Assembly (NCBI GenBank): GCA_022778545.1
Contig: JALFDW010000006.1
Span: 32,365-96,364 of the forward strand
Direction of reading: 5' to 3'
Length of the DNA: 64,000 nucleotides
Source: a bacterium
Lineage (GTDB): Bacteria > Bacillota > Clostridia > Christensenellales > CAG-138
Part shown: positions 25,772 to 33,536 of the stretch, in pieces
How positions within the stretch are numbered: position 1 is the first letter of the stretch
Layout: each line of letters starts with the position of its first letter
The notes under the pieces: model-generated
Databases searched by the model: none
What the model saw: the letters and a program-made list of their open reading frames with translations, nothing else
Told to the model about the DNA's origin: nothing
Position numbers and translations under genes: made by a program

Positions 25772-26064
25772 TGCTTCGTCCTCCAGGCATAGTCCTCGCT
25801 CTGTGCCGCACGGTATGCGGCAGCCTTTACGCGCGCGGCCACGGTGCAGTCAAGCGCGCCCTTATCCACTGCGTTCACAACGGCATCCTCTACGCCGATC
25901 TCCGCAAGCGTATCGCGGATCACTTTTTCGATCTGCTTGCCGAACTGCTGCATGACAGCGCTCGTGAGCGTCAACTCGATGCCCTTTTGCTCTGCAGGCT
26001 CGATGCGGACGATGATGTCGCTGGACTCCATCGTCCCTGCAACGCCTTTGGTCACGATTTGCAT
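25768..26064 (-). CDS. citD: Citrate lyase gamma subunit (acyl carrier protein)
   Basis: 98 residues with the N-terminal AGTMESSDIIVRIEP motif that carries the serine (about residue 14) to which the CoA-derived prosthetic group is attached, followed by a beta-rich domain. It is the first gene of the citrate lyase operon; GGAGGAATCAGAAC precedes its ATG. No citrate carrier or CitAB sensor is in this window. Confidence 0.94.
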   Translation of the reverse strand: MQIVTKGVAGTMESSDIIVRIEPAEQKGIELTLTSAVMQQFGKQIEKVIRDTLAEIGVEDAVVNAVDKGALDCTVAARVKAAAYRAAQSEDYAWRTKQ

Positions 26065-26127
26065 GTTCTGATTCCTCCGAATTCTTTATGTAGTATGGGG
26101 AATTCTTACTCCCATCTTCTGTTCCCT

Positions 26128-26156
26128 AATTTACTCTTTTCTCCCGCCCTTTTCAA
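26128..26156 (-). promoter_or_regulatory. Promoter of the citrate lyase operon
   Basis: On the minus strand TTGAAA (26156-26151) and TAAATT (26133-26128) are separated by 17 bp, about 60 bp upstream of citD. Confidence 0.65.
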
Positions 26157-26272
26157 GCCCTTTCGCGCCGTTGCGGAATATATACTCTCATGCAGAAAAG
26201 CAGGTATACATGGATACTGTATTGCTCTTTTCATGTTTTTCCACAGCACCGCCGCGTTTTACATATCTCCGA

Positions 26273-26289
26273 TTGCTGCATGCGCATCT
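26273..26289 (+). repeat. Left copy of 17-bp direct repeat bounding the RiPP island
   Basis: TTGCTGCATGCGCATCT occurs here and again at 30242-30258 in the same orientation, one copy on each side of the foreign-looking RiPP genes. It lies between the citrate lyase promoter and the RiPP promoter. Confidence 0.7.
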
Positions 26290-26314
26290 AATATGCGACA
26301 TTCTGAAAATATAC

Positions 26315-26343
26315 TTGAAATCAAATGAAATATATGATATTAT
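26315..26343 (+). promoter_or_regulatory. Promoter of the RiPP precursor
   Basis: TTGAAA (26315-26320) and TATTAT (26338-26343) with a 17-bp spacer in AT-rich DNA, about 70 bp before the precursor gene. Confidence 0.72.
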
Positions 26344-26417
26344 TAAATATAATAAATGTTTTCTGTTCAATTGCGAATGAAGCAGAACCGTGTACAACTT
26401 AATGAGGAGGTATGAGC

Positions 26418-26555
26418 ATGATTAACGAACTGTTGGAAATGTCATTGACGGCACTGAATGACGATGAAATGTTGGAAGCCGAAGCGATCGGCAATCTGCT
26501 TGCAACATGCGGTATCATCAGTGGCACTGGAAGGTGCGGAGCTGGCGTAGCTTAA
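26418..26555 (+). CDS. RiPP precursor peptide (45 residues)
   Basis: A short frame too small for routine calling. AGGAGG sits seven bases before the ATG at 26418; an ATG six bases earlier would leave no spacing. The leader part starts MINELLEMSLTALNDDEMLE and continues AEAIGNLLA, an amphipathic acidic helix like other RiPP leaders. The putative core is TCGIISGTGRCGAGVA, with two cysteines nine apart and many glycines. Cysteines plus a downstream radical SAM maturase suggest thioether (sactipeptide/ranthipeptide-like) linkage, which is inference. A partial terminator separates it from the exporter gene. Confidence 0.78.
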   Translation: MINELLEMSLTALNDDEMLEAEAIGNLLATCGIISGTGRCGAGVA

Positions 26556-26563
26556 TGGTGCAT

Positions 26564-26593
26564 AGCGGCGGCAATGAATTTGTTGCCGCCGTT
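26564..26593 (+). terminator. Partial terminator between precursor and exporter genes
   Basis: CGGCGGCAA pairs with TTGCCGCCG across an eight-base loop, followed by TTATTT. A weak U-tract suggests read-through, allowing more precursor than transporter mRNA. Confidence 0.65.
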
Positions 26594-26629
26594 ATTTGGA
26601 GTATTTCATAAACAAGTGAGCACAAGCCC

Positions 26630-28333
26630 ATGAAAAATCTATCCGGATACTTTTTTAAAAACAAGCGTGACTTTTTGATGACAATCCTGGGGGATGTTTT
26701 GCTTGCGCTTTCCATGGTCGCATGGTCATTCTTCATGAAAAACCTTGCCGAGGCGGCTGAACAAACGGATTTTTCTGCAATTTTGCGCCTTGTATGCTTT
26801 GGTTTGGCATTTTTGATGTTTCACTTTCTCTCTTTTCATTTGATGCACTTTTTCCGCAGAAGATTCCTCCGAGCCGTGAATCAGCAGCTGCGCACGGATA
26901 TATTCAGCGCGATTGTGCGCAAAAACATCAGCGCGTTTAACTCTACGAATAGCGCCCGGTATATTTCTATCCTCAACAACGATCTGACGGTAATTGAAAA
27001 CGACTACTTTGCGAACGTTCCGGGCATGTTGGAACATGGCATTATGGTGATTATAGCTTCCGCTACGCTTATCCTGTTCCATCCATTAATCGCGCTCATC
27101 GTAATCGCGCTTTCGCTGATCCAGCTGCTTGTTCCAAAATTTCTCGGAGATAAGCTCAGTAAAAAAAATAAAACGCTGATGCAGGAGTTGGAGCGGTATA
27201 ACGCAAAGATCAAGGATCTTTTCACTGGGTTTGAAGTCATCAAAAGTTTTCGGGCAGAGCAGGAAACGCAGGCATTGCATGCTACTGCGGCAGGTGAGGT
27301 GGAGCAGGCGCGCTATGCATATCGAAAGCTTTCCGCAAAAGCATATGCCAACCAGAGCATATTGGTCTATCTGGCCTCCATTCTACAGCTCAGCTTCTCG
27401 GCTTATCTTGCGGTCAAGGGCGAAATTACACTCGGAGTGCTACTCGGCTCGATGCAGATGTCAAATTATGTTTTAAACCCCGTCGAACAGTTGTCAAACG
27501 CATATCTTTCGTATAAATCATCCAGGGCTATCCGTGAAAAGGTAGAGGGGCTCCTTGCGGAAAAAGCAGATGACAGGCCTCAGTGTACGGATTGCGGCAG
27601 CTTGGAGCAGGCAACGCCGGTCGTGCTCAAGGATGTCTGCTTTTCCTACAATGGGACAGATGATGTACTCAAAGAGATTAACTATACATTTGAAGCGGGC
27701 AAAAAATATGCCGTAGTCGGGGCAAGCGGTTCCGGAAAATCAACACTGCTGAAACTACTGATGAATTATTATAATTCATATACAGGTGAAATTCATTTTG
27801 GCGGCCAACCGCTCCGTGGAATCGACGAGAGGCTCTTTTATCAAGCCGTTGCAACAATTCACCAAAGTGTTATCCTGTTTGACGACAGTATTAAAAACAA
27901 CATTTCGATGTTCCAGGAATATTCCGATGCCGCAATCAGCGACGCGGCAGAGCGTGCCGGTTTGAGGGAGTTTATCGCGCGGCAGGAGTATGGAATGGAA
28001 ACGCGGATCCGGGAAAGCGGTAATAACCTTTCCGGCGGGGAAAAACAAAGGATTGCTATTGCGCGCGCTTTGCTGCGCAACGCGCGCGTGCTGTTGGTGG
28101 ACGAGGCGACTTCCAACCTCGACAATGAACTTGCACTGCAAATTGAAGATTTGCTCCTGAGACAAGCAGAGCTTACTGCGATTATCGTTACGCATCGCAT
28201 GACACAGACGCAGATGCGGAAGTTTGACACCATTCTTGTACTCAAGGATGGTCGCATAGAGGAAAGCGGCTCCTTTGATGCGCTGATGGAACAACGCGGA
28301 TATTTTTACTGTCTGTTTTTGATTGGAAAGTGA
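26630..28333 (+). CDS. ABC exporter (fused permease-ATPase) of the RiPP cluster
   Basis: 567 residues. Six membrane helices occupy about residues 1-310, and the ATPase domain follows: Walker A GASGSGKST, Q-loop region ATIHQSVILF, signature LSGGEKQR, Walker B VLLVDEATSNLD, H-loop VTHR. The length fits a half-transporter that works as a homodimer. There is no N-terminal C39 peptidase domain, so leader removal must be done by another protein. Base composition is between that of the chromosome and that of the AT-rich genes that follow. Its stop overlaps the region just before the JAMM gene. Confidence 0.9.
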   Translation: MKNLSGYFFKNKRDFLMTILGDVLLALSMVAWSFFMKNLAEAAEQTDFSAILRLVCFGLAFLMFHFLSFHLMHFFRRRFLRAVNQQLRTDIFSAIVRKNISAFNSTNSARYISILNNDLTVIENDYFANVPGMLEHGIMVIIASATLILFHPLIALIVIALSLIQLLVPKFLGDKLSKKNKTLMQELERYNAKIKDLFTGFEVIKSFRAEQETQALHATAAGEVEQARYAYRKLSAKAYANQSILVYLASILQLSFSAYLAVKGEITLGVLLGSMQMSNYVLNPVEQLSNAYLSYKSSRAIREKVEGLLAEKADDRPQCTDCGSLEQATPVVLKDVCFSYNGTDDVLKEINYTFEAGKKYAVVGASGSGKSTLLKLLMNYYNSYTGEIHFGGQPLRGIDERLFYQAVATIHQSVILFDDSIKNNISMFQEYSDAAISDAAERAGLREFIARQEYGMETRIRESGNNLSGGEKQRIAIARALLRNARVLLVDEATSNLDNELALQIEDLLLRQAELTAIIVTHRMTQTQMRKFDTILVLKDGRIEESGSFDALMEQRGYFYCLFLIGK

Positions 28334-28338
28334 GAATC

Positions 28339-28794
28339 ATGAATTTATTTGATCCAAATGGAGTTCTGGAAAACATAGCTAAGCAACACAGAACTGAAAA
28401 TGAATTTGAAAAAGCATTTATATGCGTTGGAAAGTTCTGCCAAATTAAGAATCACATCGTCATTCAAGATGGTACATCACTTGAAAAATATACCGAAGTA
28501 TCTTCTCGCTATAAACTCCAACTAAACAAACTAATGTTATATGGAAGCTTAAAAGAATTTGCAAAAAGAAATTTGACATATATATTATTGCATACTCACC
28601 CATCTCAAAATGATGAAACATTGAAGCTATCGCCTACCGACAAAGAGTTCCTTTTGTCTTTAGGTGAAACTGCAAAAAAAATTAATTATAAACTACCGAT
28701 AGTACTGGGAGCGATTGGTCAATCTAATGTGAGTTATATGGTTTTATATCAAGATAAATTAACTAACGAGCGTTTATACAACTACATTAAATAA
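28339..28794 (+). CDS. JAMM/MPN-fold putative metalloprotease in RiPP cluster
   Basis: 151 residues, strongly AT-rich. It contains the JAMM metal motif: a Glu in the first strand (NEFEKAFICVGKF, residues 21-33) and LLHTHP...SPTD (His85, His87, Ser98, Asp101), here with ten residues between the second His and the Ser rather than the usual seven. JAMM proteins are zinc (iso)peptidases. Placed between exporter and maturase in a cluster with no other peptidase, it is a candidate leader peptidase. I prefer the ATG at 28339 over the GTG at 28330, which overlaps the transporter stop. Confidence 0.7.
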   Translation: MNLFDPNGVLENIAKQHRTENEFEKAFICVGKFCQIKNHIVIQDGTSLEKYTEVSSRYKLQLNKLMLYGSLKEFAKRNLTYILLHTHPSQNDETLKLSPTDKEFLLSLGETAKKINYKLPIVLGAIGQSNVSYMVLYQDKLTNERLYNYIK

Positions 28795-28814
28795 AATTAG
28801 GAGGCGATATTAAA

Positions 28815-30212
28815 ATGATTAATAATATTTATGTAGTACGCGATAGTAATTATGAGAATGCAGTTTTGCTCAACAAGCTTACAAATGAAGTTTTTATTCT
28901 AACTGAGGACAATGCCAAGAAGATTGAATGCTGGATAGAAGATTACCAAAAAGGCAGACTTCTTCCTAATGAGGAAGCAGGGTTGCTGGATTTCTGCAAT
29001 AAGCACTTTAAAATGAGACACTTTACAAATAGTGTCTCTACAATGCATATGAATATAACAAAAAAAATAGCAGAGCTTAGGTTGATGATACAACTGGGCT
29101 GTAATTTAAAATGCAATTATTGCTATGCAGTGGAAGGAACATACAGACGAGAAACTAATCCTGTAATGACTGATGAAACGGGGATAGCTATTTTAGACAG
29201 CATAGTAAATAAAGGTATACGTCAAATTGAACATATATCTTTTTTTGGCGGTGAACCAACTGTATACTGGAAAACAATCAGAACAGTATGTAAACATGCT
29301 AAGGCTTTACATGAAAATGGTGGATTAGAGGTAATGCCAGAATTTTTCGTTGTTACAAACGGAACCATTCTTACGGATGGATTACTTGAAACCATCAAGG
29401 AATTTAATATTAAAATGACAGTTAGTTTAGATGGGCCTAAGGAAATTAATGATAGGCTAAGAGTTGATAAATATGGAAAAGGAACATATGATACCATCCT
29501 CAGTAATCTGAATCAAATGAAATCATATGGAGTACTACCACAGATGATAGAAACAACGTATACTTGTGTTCATGAGGAAATGGGACTAGAGAGATTTGAG
29601 ATAGTAAATGCAATAAAAGAAATTACGGGAGTCTCTATGGTTATGATTGCGGACTGTATTGATTCCTACCTAAGCCCAATAAATAAAGAGTCATTGAATT
29701 CTAGTACGAATATGATTCTGCAGGCTATAAGAAATGTCTTTGCAGGTGATATTAAAACTCCGCTTGAGCTTAACGCACTTTGTCTGACGGCATCAGTTAT
29801 AAGGCAATTGTTCAATAAAAAGGTCAGAAATGATGTTCATTGTTCATCGGGATATCGCTCTCTATGTGTGGATGGAAATGGAGACTATTATCCATGCCAT
29901 CGTTATGTAGAAACTCCTGAATATAAGCTTGGAAACTTAATCTTAGATAATGAAATTAAAATAAAGCGAGCTCTTACAAAAGATGCTGTACCAAAGTGTA
30001 GCAAGTGTTGGGCAGCACAATTTTGTAGTAGCTGTACCTGGGAAATGCTGAAGAATTTAGACGCACAGTTGGAAATATGTGAACAAAGAAAAACACTGTA
30101 TAAGCATATTGTGATGGAATTCATTAATTCAGAGCCACGAACAAAGGAAGTATTGTTTGAAAACATGCATAAAGAAAGGTTAATAAAACAGATCCCGATT
30201 ATTAATCAATGA
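28815..30212 (+). CDS. Radical SAM/SPASM-type peptide maturase
   Basis: 465 residues, AT-rich. Residues 1-90 form a non-catalytic N-terminal part starting NNIYVVRDSNYENAVLLNKL, perhaps leader-binding. The radical SAM cluster motif CNLKCNYC is at residues 96-103, followed by ISFFGGEPTVYW and VTNGTILTDG. The C-terminal part has many cysteines (HCSSGYRSLCVDGNGDYYPC, KCSKC, FCSSC), the layout of SPASM auxiliary [4Fe-4S] clusters in sactipeptide and related maturases. AGGAGGCG precedes the ATG. The exact modification is not predictable from sequence alone. Confidence 0.9.
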   Translation: MINNIYVVRDSNYENAVLLNKLTNEVFILTEDNAKKIECWIEDYQKGRLLPNEEAGLLDFCNKHFKMRHFTNSVSTMHMNITKKIAELRLMIQLGCNLKCNYCYAVEGTYRRETNPVMTDETGIAILDSIVNKGIRQIEHISFFGGEPTVYWKTIRTVCKHAKALHENGGLEVMPEFFVVTNGTILTDGLLETIKEFNIKMTVSLDGPKEINDRLRVDKYGKGTYDTILSNLNQMKSYGVLPQMIETTYTCVHEEMGLERFEIVNAIKEITGVSMVMIADCIDSYLSPINKESLNSSTNMILQAIRNVFAGDIKTPLELNALCLTASVIRQLFNKKVRNDVHCSSGYRSLCVDGNGDYYPCHRYVETPEYKLGNLILDNEIKIKRALTKDAVPKCSKCWAAQFCSSCTWEMLKNLDAQLEICEQRKTLYKHIVMEFINSEPRTKEVLFENMHKERLIKQIPIINQ

Positions 30213-30241
30213 GCTTATTCTTCTAGTATCCTCGTTTTCGT

Positions 30242-30258
30242 TTGCTGCATGCGCATCT
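30242..30258 (+). repeat. Right copy of 17-bp direct repeat bounding the RiPP island
   Basis: Second copy of TTGCTGCATGCGCATCT, 30 bp after the maturase stop codon and just before the promoter of the TetR gene, where the GC content returns to the chromosomal level. Confidence 0.7.
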
Positions 30259-30262
30259 TCTC

Positions 30263-30291
30263 TTGATTTTTCCCGCAAGCCTGCGTATACT
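30263..30291 (+). promoter_or_regulatory. Promoter of the TetR-family gene
   Basis: TTGATT and TATACT with a 17-bp spacer, about 45 bp before the start codon. Confidence 0.65.
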
Positions 30292-30337
30292 GGATTTATT
30301 ATCGGCCGTTTGGCCGGACAAACCGGAGGATGGGCGC

Positions 30338-30898
30338 ATGCGGGGAAAACACGAGGGCTACGAGAGCGTACAGGCAGCCATTCTGGGCACGGCAGCCCAG
30401 CTTTTTACGCGCAGCGGCATCCACGGCACGAGCCTCAATGACATCGCGCAGGCCGCGGGGCTTTCCAAGGGCACATTATATTATTATTACCCCACAAAGG
30501 AAGCGCTCGTGAACGACATTGCCGAACTGCATGGCGCGCGCATCACGGACCTGCTTCTGACCTGGGTGGAGACCCTTTCGCGCGATTGCCCGATGGACAA
30601 GGCGCTGCTTTCGCTCATGAGCATGCTGCTCGATGATGACGCCATGCGCAGGCTGCATGTGGTGCTGTTTGCGGAAAGCTGCCTTGATAACCCCACGCTG
30701 GCCGCCCTGATGGAAGAAAAGCTCCGCAAGTGGACCGTTATGCTGGAGGTAGGCACGCTTAAAGTGCAGTCCGACTCTGCCCGGCGGCTTCGGAACCGTT
30801 CCTCCCTGTTCTTTACGCTGATGATGGGCGCTATGCTGCGCGCGGAGACCCCGCCCGAGGAACGCAGCGCCTGCGTTGCGCTTCTGCTTTCTGAATAA
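30338..30898 (+). CDS. TetR-family transcriptional regulator
   Basis: 186 residues. The N-terminal helix-turn-helix is typical: AILGTAAQLFTRSGIHGTSL, NDIAQAAGLSKGTLYYYYPTKEAL. The C-terminal ligand domain is not diagnostic. The ATG at 30338 lies eight bases after GGAGG. The gene stands just outside the RiPP island and ahead of a DUF2500 gene; its target may be its own promoter region, but no clear palindrome is seen there. Confidence 0.9.
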   Translation: MRGKHEGYESVQAAILGTAAQLFTRSGIHGTSLNDIAQAAGLSKGTLYYYYPTKEALVNDIAELHGARITDLLLTWVETLSRDCPMDKALLSLMSMLLDDDAMRRLHVVLFAESCLDNPTLAALMEEKLRKWTVMLEVGTLKVQSDSARRLRNRSSLFFTLMMGAMLRAETPPEERSACVALLLSE

Positions 30899-30932
30899 TG
30901 CGCAGATTCCGGTGAGAAAGGAGCTATTTATA

Positions 30933-31298
30933 ATGGGCTTTGGCTTCAATGGATTCTCCGTGCTCTTTACGATCATGTTCCTCTTTATCTTCGGCATGAT
31001 CGTCTTTACAATCATAAAAGGCATCTCACAGTGGAGCCGGAACAACGCTTCTCCCCGGCTGACTGTGGATGCCATCGTAGTGACAAAGCGCATCAGCACC
31101 TCGCACCATATGCAGGACATGGGCAACGGCGCGATGCACAACCACACTTCCACCGCGTATTATGCCACCTTCCAGGTGGAGAGCGGGGATCGCATGGAGT
31201 TTTGCGTCTCCGGCAAGGAATACGGCATGCTCGCCGAGGGCGACTGCGGCCGGCTCACCTTCCAGGGGACGCGGTATCTTGAGTTCACGCGAAACTGA
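30933..31298 (+). CDS. DUF2500 membrane protein
   Basis: 121 residues. One N-terminal transmembrane helix (SVLFTIMFLFIFGMIVFTII) is followed by a soluble beta-rich domain with SPRLTVDAIVVTKR, TAYYATFQVESGDRMEF and GMLAEGDCGRLTFQGTRYLEF, the DUF2500 pattern. Function unknown. GGAGC precedes the ATG, 34 bp after the TetR gene, so the two may be co-transcribed. Confidence 0.8.
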   Translation: MGFGFNGFSVLFTIMFLFIFGMIVFTIIKGISQWSRNNASPRLTVDAIVVTKRISTSHHMQDMGNGAMHNHTSTAYYATFQVESGDRMEFCVSGKEYGMLAEGDCGRLTFQGTRYLEFTRN

Positions 31299-31307
31299 CG
31301 CAGTATA

Positions 31308-31336
31308 AGAAAGGCGGCCCCTTCGGCCGCCCTTTT
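31308..31336. terminator. Bidirectional terminator between convergent genes
   Basis: GGCGGCC and GGCCGCC around a CCTTC loop, with AAGAAA on one side and CTTTTCTTT on the other. Confidence 0.8.
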
Positions 31337-31338
31337 CT

Positions 31339-31962
31339 TTACCGCATAAAGTTCGTCACAGCCCCGCGCTCGCGCTCCGGCGCAAGCAGGCCCTGCGCAC
31401 GCCCCGCCTCGATGCACTTTATGAGCCACGCCATGTTCCTGCCGAGGTTGCGCAGAATCTGCATCCCCTCAAGATCCTGCCGCACCTCATCGGGCGTTTG
31501 GCCAAACACCACGTTCCAGTAGGAAGAAGAAACCACCGGCATCTGCGCCAGCGTGAAATACTTGTTCAGCACATCCACCGAAGCCACGTTGCCTGCCCGC
31601 CGCGCAACAGCCACGGCCGCGCCGGGCTTGTGCGCAAAGAGGTCGCGGCAGCCGTAAAGTGTGCGATCTAAAAAGGAAAGGATGCTCCCCGTGGGGTGAG
31701 AAAAATACACCGGCGTACCGAACACGAATCCGTCCGCCTTCTTTGCTTTCGCAAGGAACACGTTCACGCCATCCCCGCCAAACGCGCAGGCATGCGCGGT
31801 GACACATGCTCCGCAATCCACGCAGTCCTGCACCGGCTCGTTCCCCGCCCAGAAGATCTCCGTGGAAATGCCTTCATGCTCCATCGTTTCCGCAACGGCA
31901 GAAAGCGCAGTATAGGTGCAGCCTCTTTCATGCGGGCTGCCGTTGAGCAGCAGTACGTTCAT
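31339..31962 (-). CDS. Flavodoxin-like / iron-sulfur flavoprotein family oxidoreductase
   Basis: 207 residues. The N-terminal MNVLLLNGSPHERGCTYTAL matches the FMN phosphate loop of NADPH-dependent FMN reductase and iron-sulfur flavoproteins. CVDCGACVTAHAC could hold an Fe-S cluster but lacks the exact ISF spacing. The FGTPVYFSHPTGSILSFLDR segment surrounds the flavin. The physiological substrate is unknown. Confidence 0.8.
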   Translation of the reverse strand: MNVLLLNGSPHERGCTYTALSAVAETMEHEGISTEIFWAGNEPVQDCVDCGACVTAHACAFGGDGVNVFLAKAKKADGFVFGTPVYFSHPTGSILSFLDRTLYGCRDLFAHKPGAAVAVARRAGNVASVDVLNKYFTLAQMPVVSSSYWNVVFGQTPDEVRQDLEGMQILRNLGRNMAWLIKCIEAGRAQGLLAPERERGAVTNFMR

Positions 31963-32000
31963 TCGTCGTTCTCCTTTCCGTTGTTGATGTTTTTATAAGC

Positions 32001-32672
32001 TCAGACAGACAGCCCCTGCACGAAGCGGTACAGCGGCTTCATGGCATCAAAGCCGTCCAGCACCTCGTCGAGCAGCGCGGGTTCAAACGTGTTTTTCAGC
32101 TCCTTCGTATAATAGCACCAGCTGATCCCCCTGCGGTTGATGTAAGGCTTCACAGCCTCCGGCGCATCCGGGAAATGATCCCGCTTGTACGGTTCTCCGC
32201 GCACTTCAAACCTGGCAAGGCGTGGGTCGGAAAGGATGGCAAGGAAGCGTTCCGGGTCCGCCAGCACGCGCGCACGGAACGGCTTCATCAGCGCAGGATT
32301 GGCATCATACATGCCCATGCCGTAGCCATAGCCGTTCGGGTCGATCTCAAAATACACGCAGAGGCTCTCGCTCGTGCGCGTATCCGGCAGCCGGAATCCG
32401 ATCCAGCCGTGATCCCGGTAGGGCCGTTTGTCTTTCGAAAAGCGCGTATCCCGGTTCATGCGGGAAACAACGGTGGTAAGGCGCGTGTTGAAGTTTGGGT
32501 CCATCGCAAGCGCAGCGGGGATGAGATCCGTCGCAAGCGCACGCATCGGCTCCTGCACCACGCGGCGGCAGCGCGCGCGGTTCGCATCAAAAAAGGATTT
32601 TTCGTTGTAGAAGCCCAGCTCCATCAGGAACCGGTAAGTGTCCGGCTCAAAGCCTTTAAAGTTCTGCTCCAT
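32001..32672 (-). CDS. DUF2461 family protein
   Basis: About 223 residues. It matches the DUF2461 family by its pattern FLMELGFYNEKSFFDANRARC near the N-terminus, RDTRFSKDKRPYRDH in the middle, and WCYYTKEL near the C-terminus. No catalytic role is known. It directly follows the acyl-ACP thioesterase gene; the ATG at 32672 is chosen, with an alternative TTG at 32687 that overlaps the upstream stop. Confidence 0.8.
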   Translation of the reverse strand: MEQNFKGFEPDTYRFLMELGFYNEKSFFDANRARCRRVVQEPMRALATDLIPAALAMDPNFNTRLTTVVSRMNRDTRFSKDKRPYRDHGWIGFRLPDTRTSESLCVYFEIDPNGYGYGMGMYDANPALMKPFRARVLADPERFLAILSDPRLARFEVRGEPYKRDHFPDAPEAVKPYINRRGISWCYYTKELKNTFEPALLDEVLDGFDAMKPLYRFVQGLSV

Positions 32673-32683
32673 ATTCCGCACCG

Positions 32684-33427
32684 TCAAAATGTCAGTTTCA
32701 TGAGGAAGGATTCCCGCTCCGCAGGCTGGATCACGCCGCGGAGGATCACGCCGTTCTCCGTTTCAGCGCGCTCCATGGTGAATTCTTCGTCCTCCGTGAG
32801 CTCCGCCTTAAACCAGATATCCAGCCGCTTCAGCGCGCCGATACGGCTGCGGTCTTCCGCGGTAAGCGCACCATAGGCGAACTCGCCGTAGCGCTCGTTG
32901 TTCACATGGCCGATGCCGTCGATCCAGCTCGGGCGCACACGGCGGCGCTCCACCTCGGCAAAGGCCGGGTGCTCCGAAAACCGCTTCTCCGCCGGGATCA
33001 GCACTGCGCCATCCGGGAAGTCAAACTGCGCAAACACGTTTCTGTCCATGCAGAGCCGGTGCGTTTTCACATCCAGCAGCGCGGAGAACGTTGCGCCTGC
33101 GGCCACAAGCGTTTCGTTCTCATCATAAAACGCGATCTCCCTGCGGAAGGTCGGCGGCGTGTTATTCGTGTGCCATGTGCGGAACGTGAGCCTGTCCCCA
33201 ATGCGGATGGGGCGCATCAGCGCAACGCTCATGGAAAGAAGCACCCATGCCACACCATACTGTTCTGAAATACGCGGCGTATCCAAGCCGATATTCTCCA
33301 AATGCCTGCCGACGGTCTCCACCGCAATGCGCTGGTATGCCGCAGGATACAGCGCACCCGCCGCATTGCACATGCTCATGTCCACATAGACCGGGTAAGC
33401 ATAGCCCTTTTCATTTAAATCGCGCAA
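32684..33427 (-). CDS. Acyl-ACP thioesterase
   Basis: 247 residues with two tandem hotdog folds. The N-terminal half has VDMSMCNAAGALYPAAYQRIAVE and the second has IDGIGHVNNERYGEFAYGAL (catalytic His/Asn region). Such bacterial FatA-like enzymes release fatty acids from acyl carrier protein. The start is a TTG at 33427 after AAAGGAGAG. A -10-like TATGAT lies about 35 bp upstream, within DNA that follows the terminator of the etf genes. Confidence 0.85.
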   Translation of the reverse strand: MRDLNEKGYAYPVYVDMSMCNAAGALYPAAYQRIAVETVGRHLENIGLDTPRISEQYGVAWVLLSMSVALMRPIRIGDRLTFRTWHTNNTPPTFRREIAFYDENETLVAAGATFSALLDVKTHRLCMDRNVFAQFDFPDGAVLIPAEKRFSEHPAFAEVERRRVRPSWIDGIGHVNNERYGEFAYGALTAEDRSRIGALKRLDIWFKAELTEDEEFTMERAETENGVILRGVIQPAERESFLMKLTF

Positions 33428-33490
33428 ACCGATCTCTCCTTTATGCTTTGCTTCCCCTATATCATACCACGATTCCGATCGAAAAGAAAA

Positions 33491-33518
33491 GCGCCGTCCG
33501 GATCTCTCCGGACGGCGC
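33491..33518 (-). terminator. Terminator of the lysine fermentation operon
   Basis: A 12-bp perfect stem (GCGCCGTCCGGA with its complement) around a four-base loop, followed on the minus strand by TTTTCTTTTC. It lies 18 bp after the etfA stop codon. Confidence 0.88.
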
Positions 33519-33536
33519 CTGTTTCATGTTTCAGCC

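Noticed and set aside
26065..26417. T-box or riboswitch before citD
   Set aside because: The ~60-nt leader to citD is too short and no conserved aptamer or T-box motif is visible.
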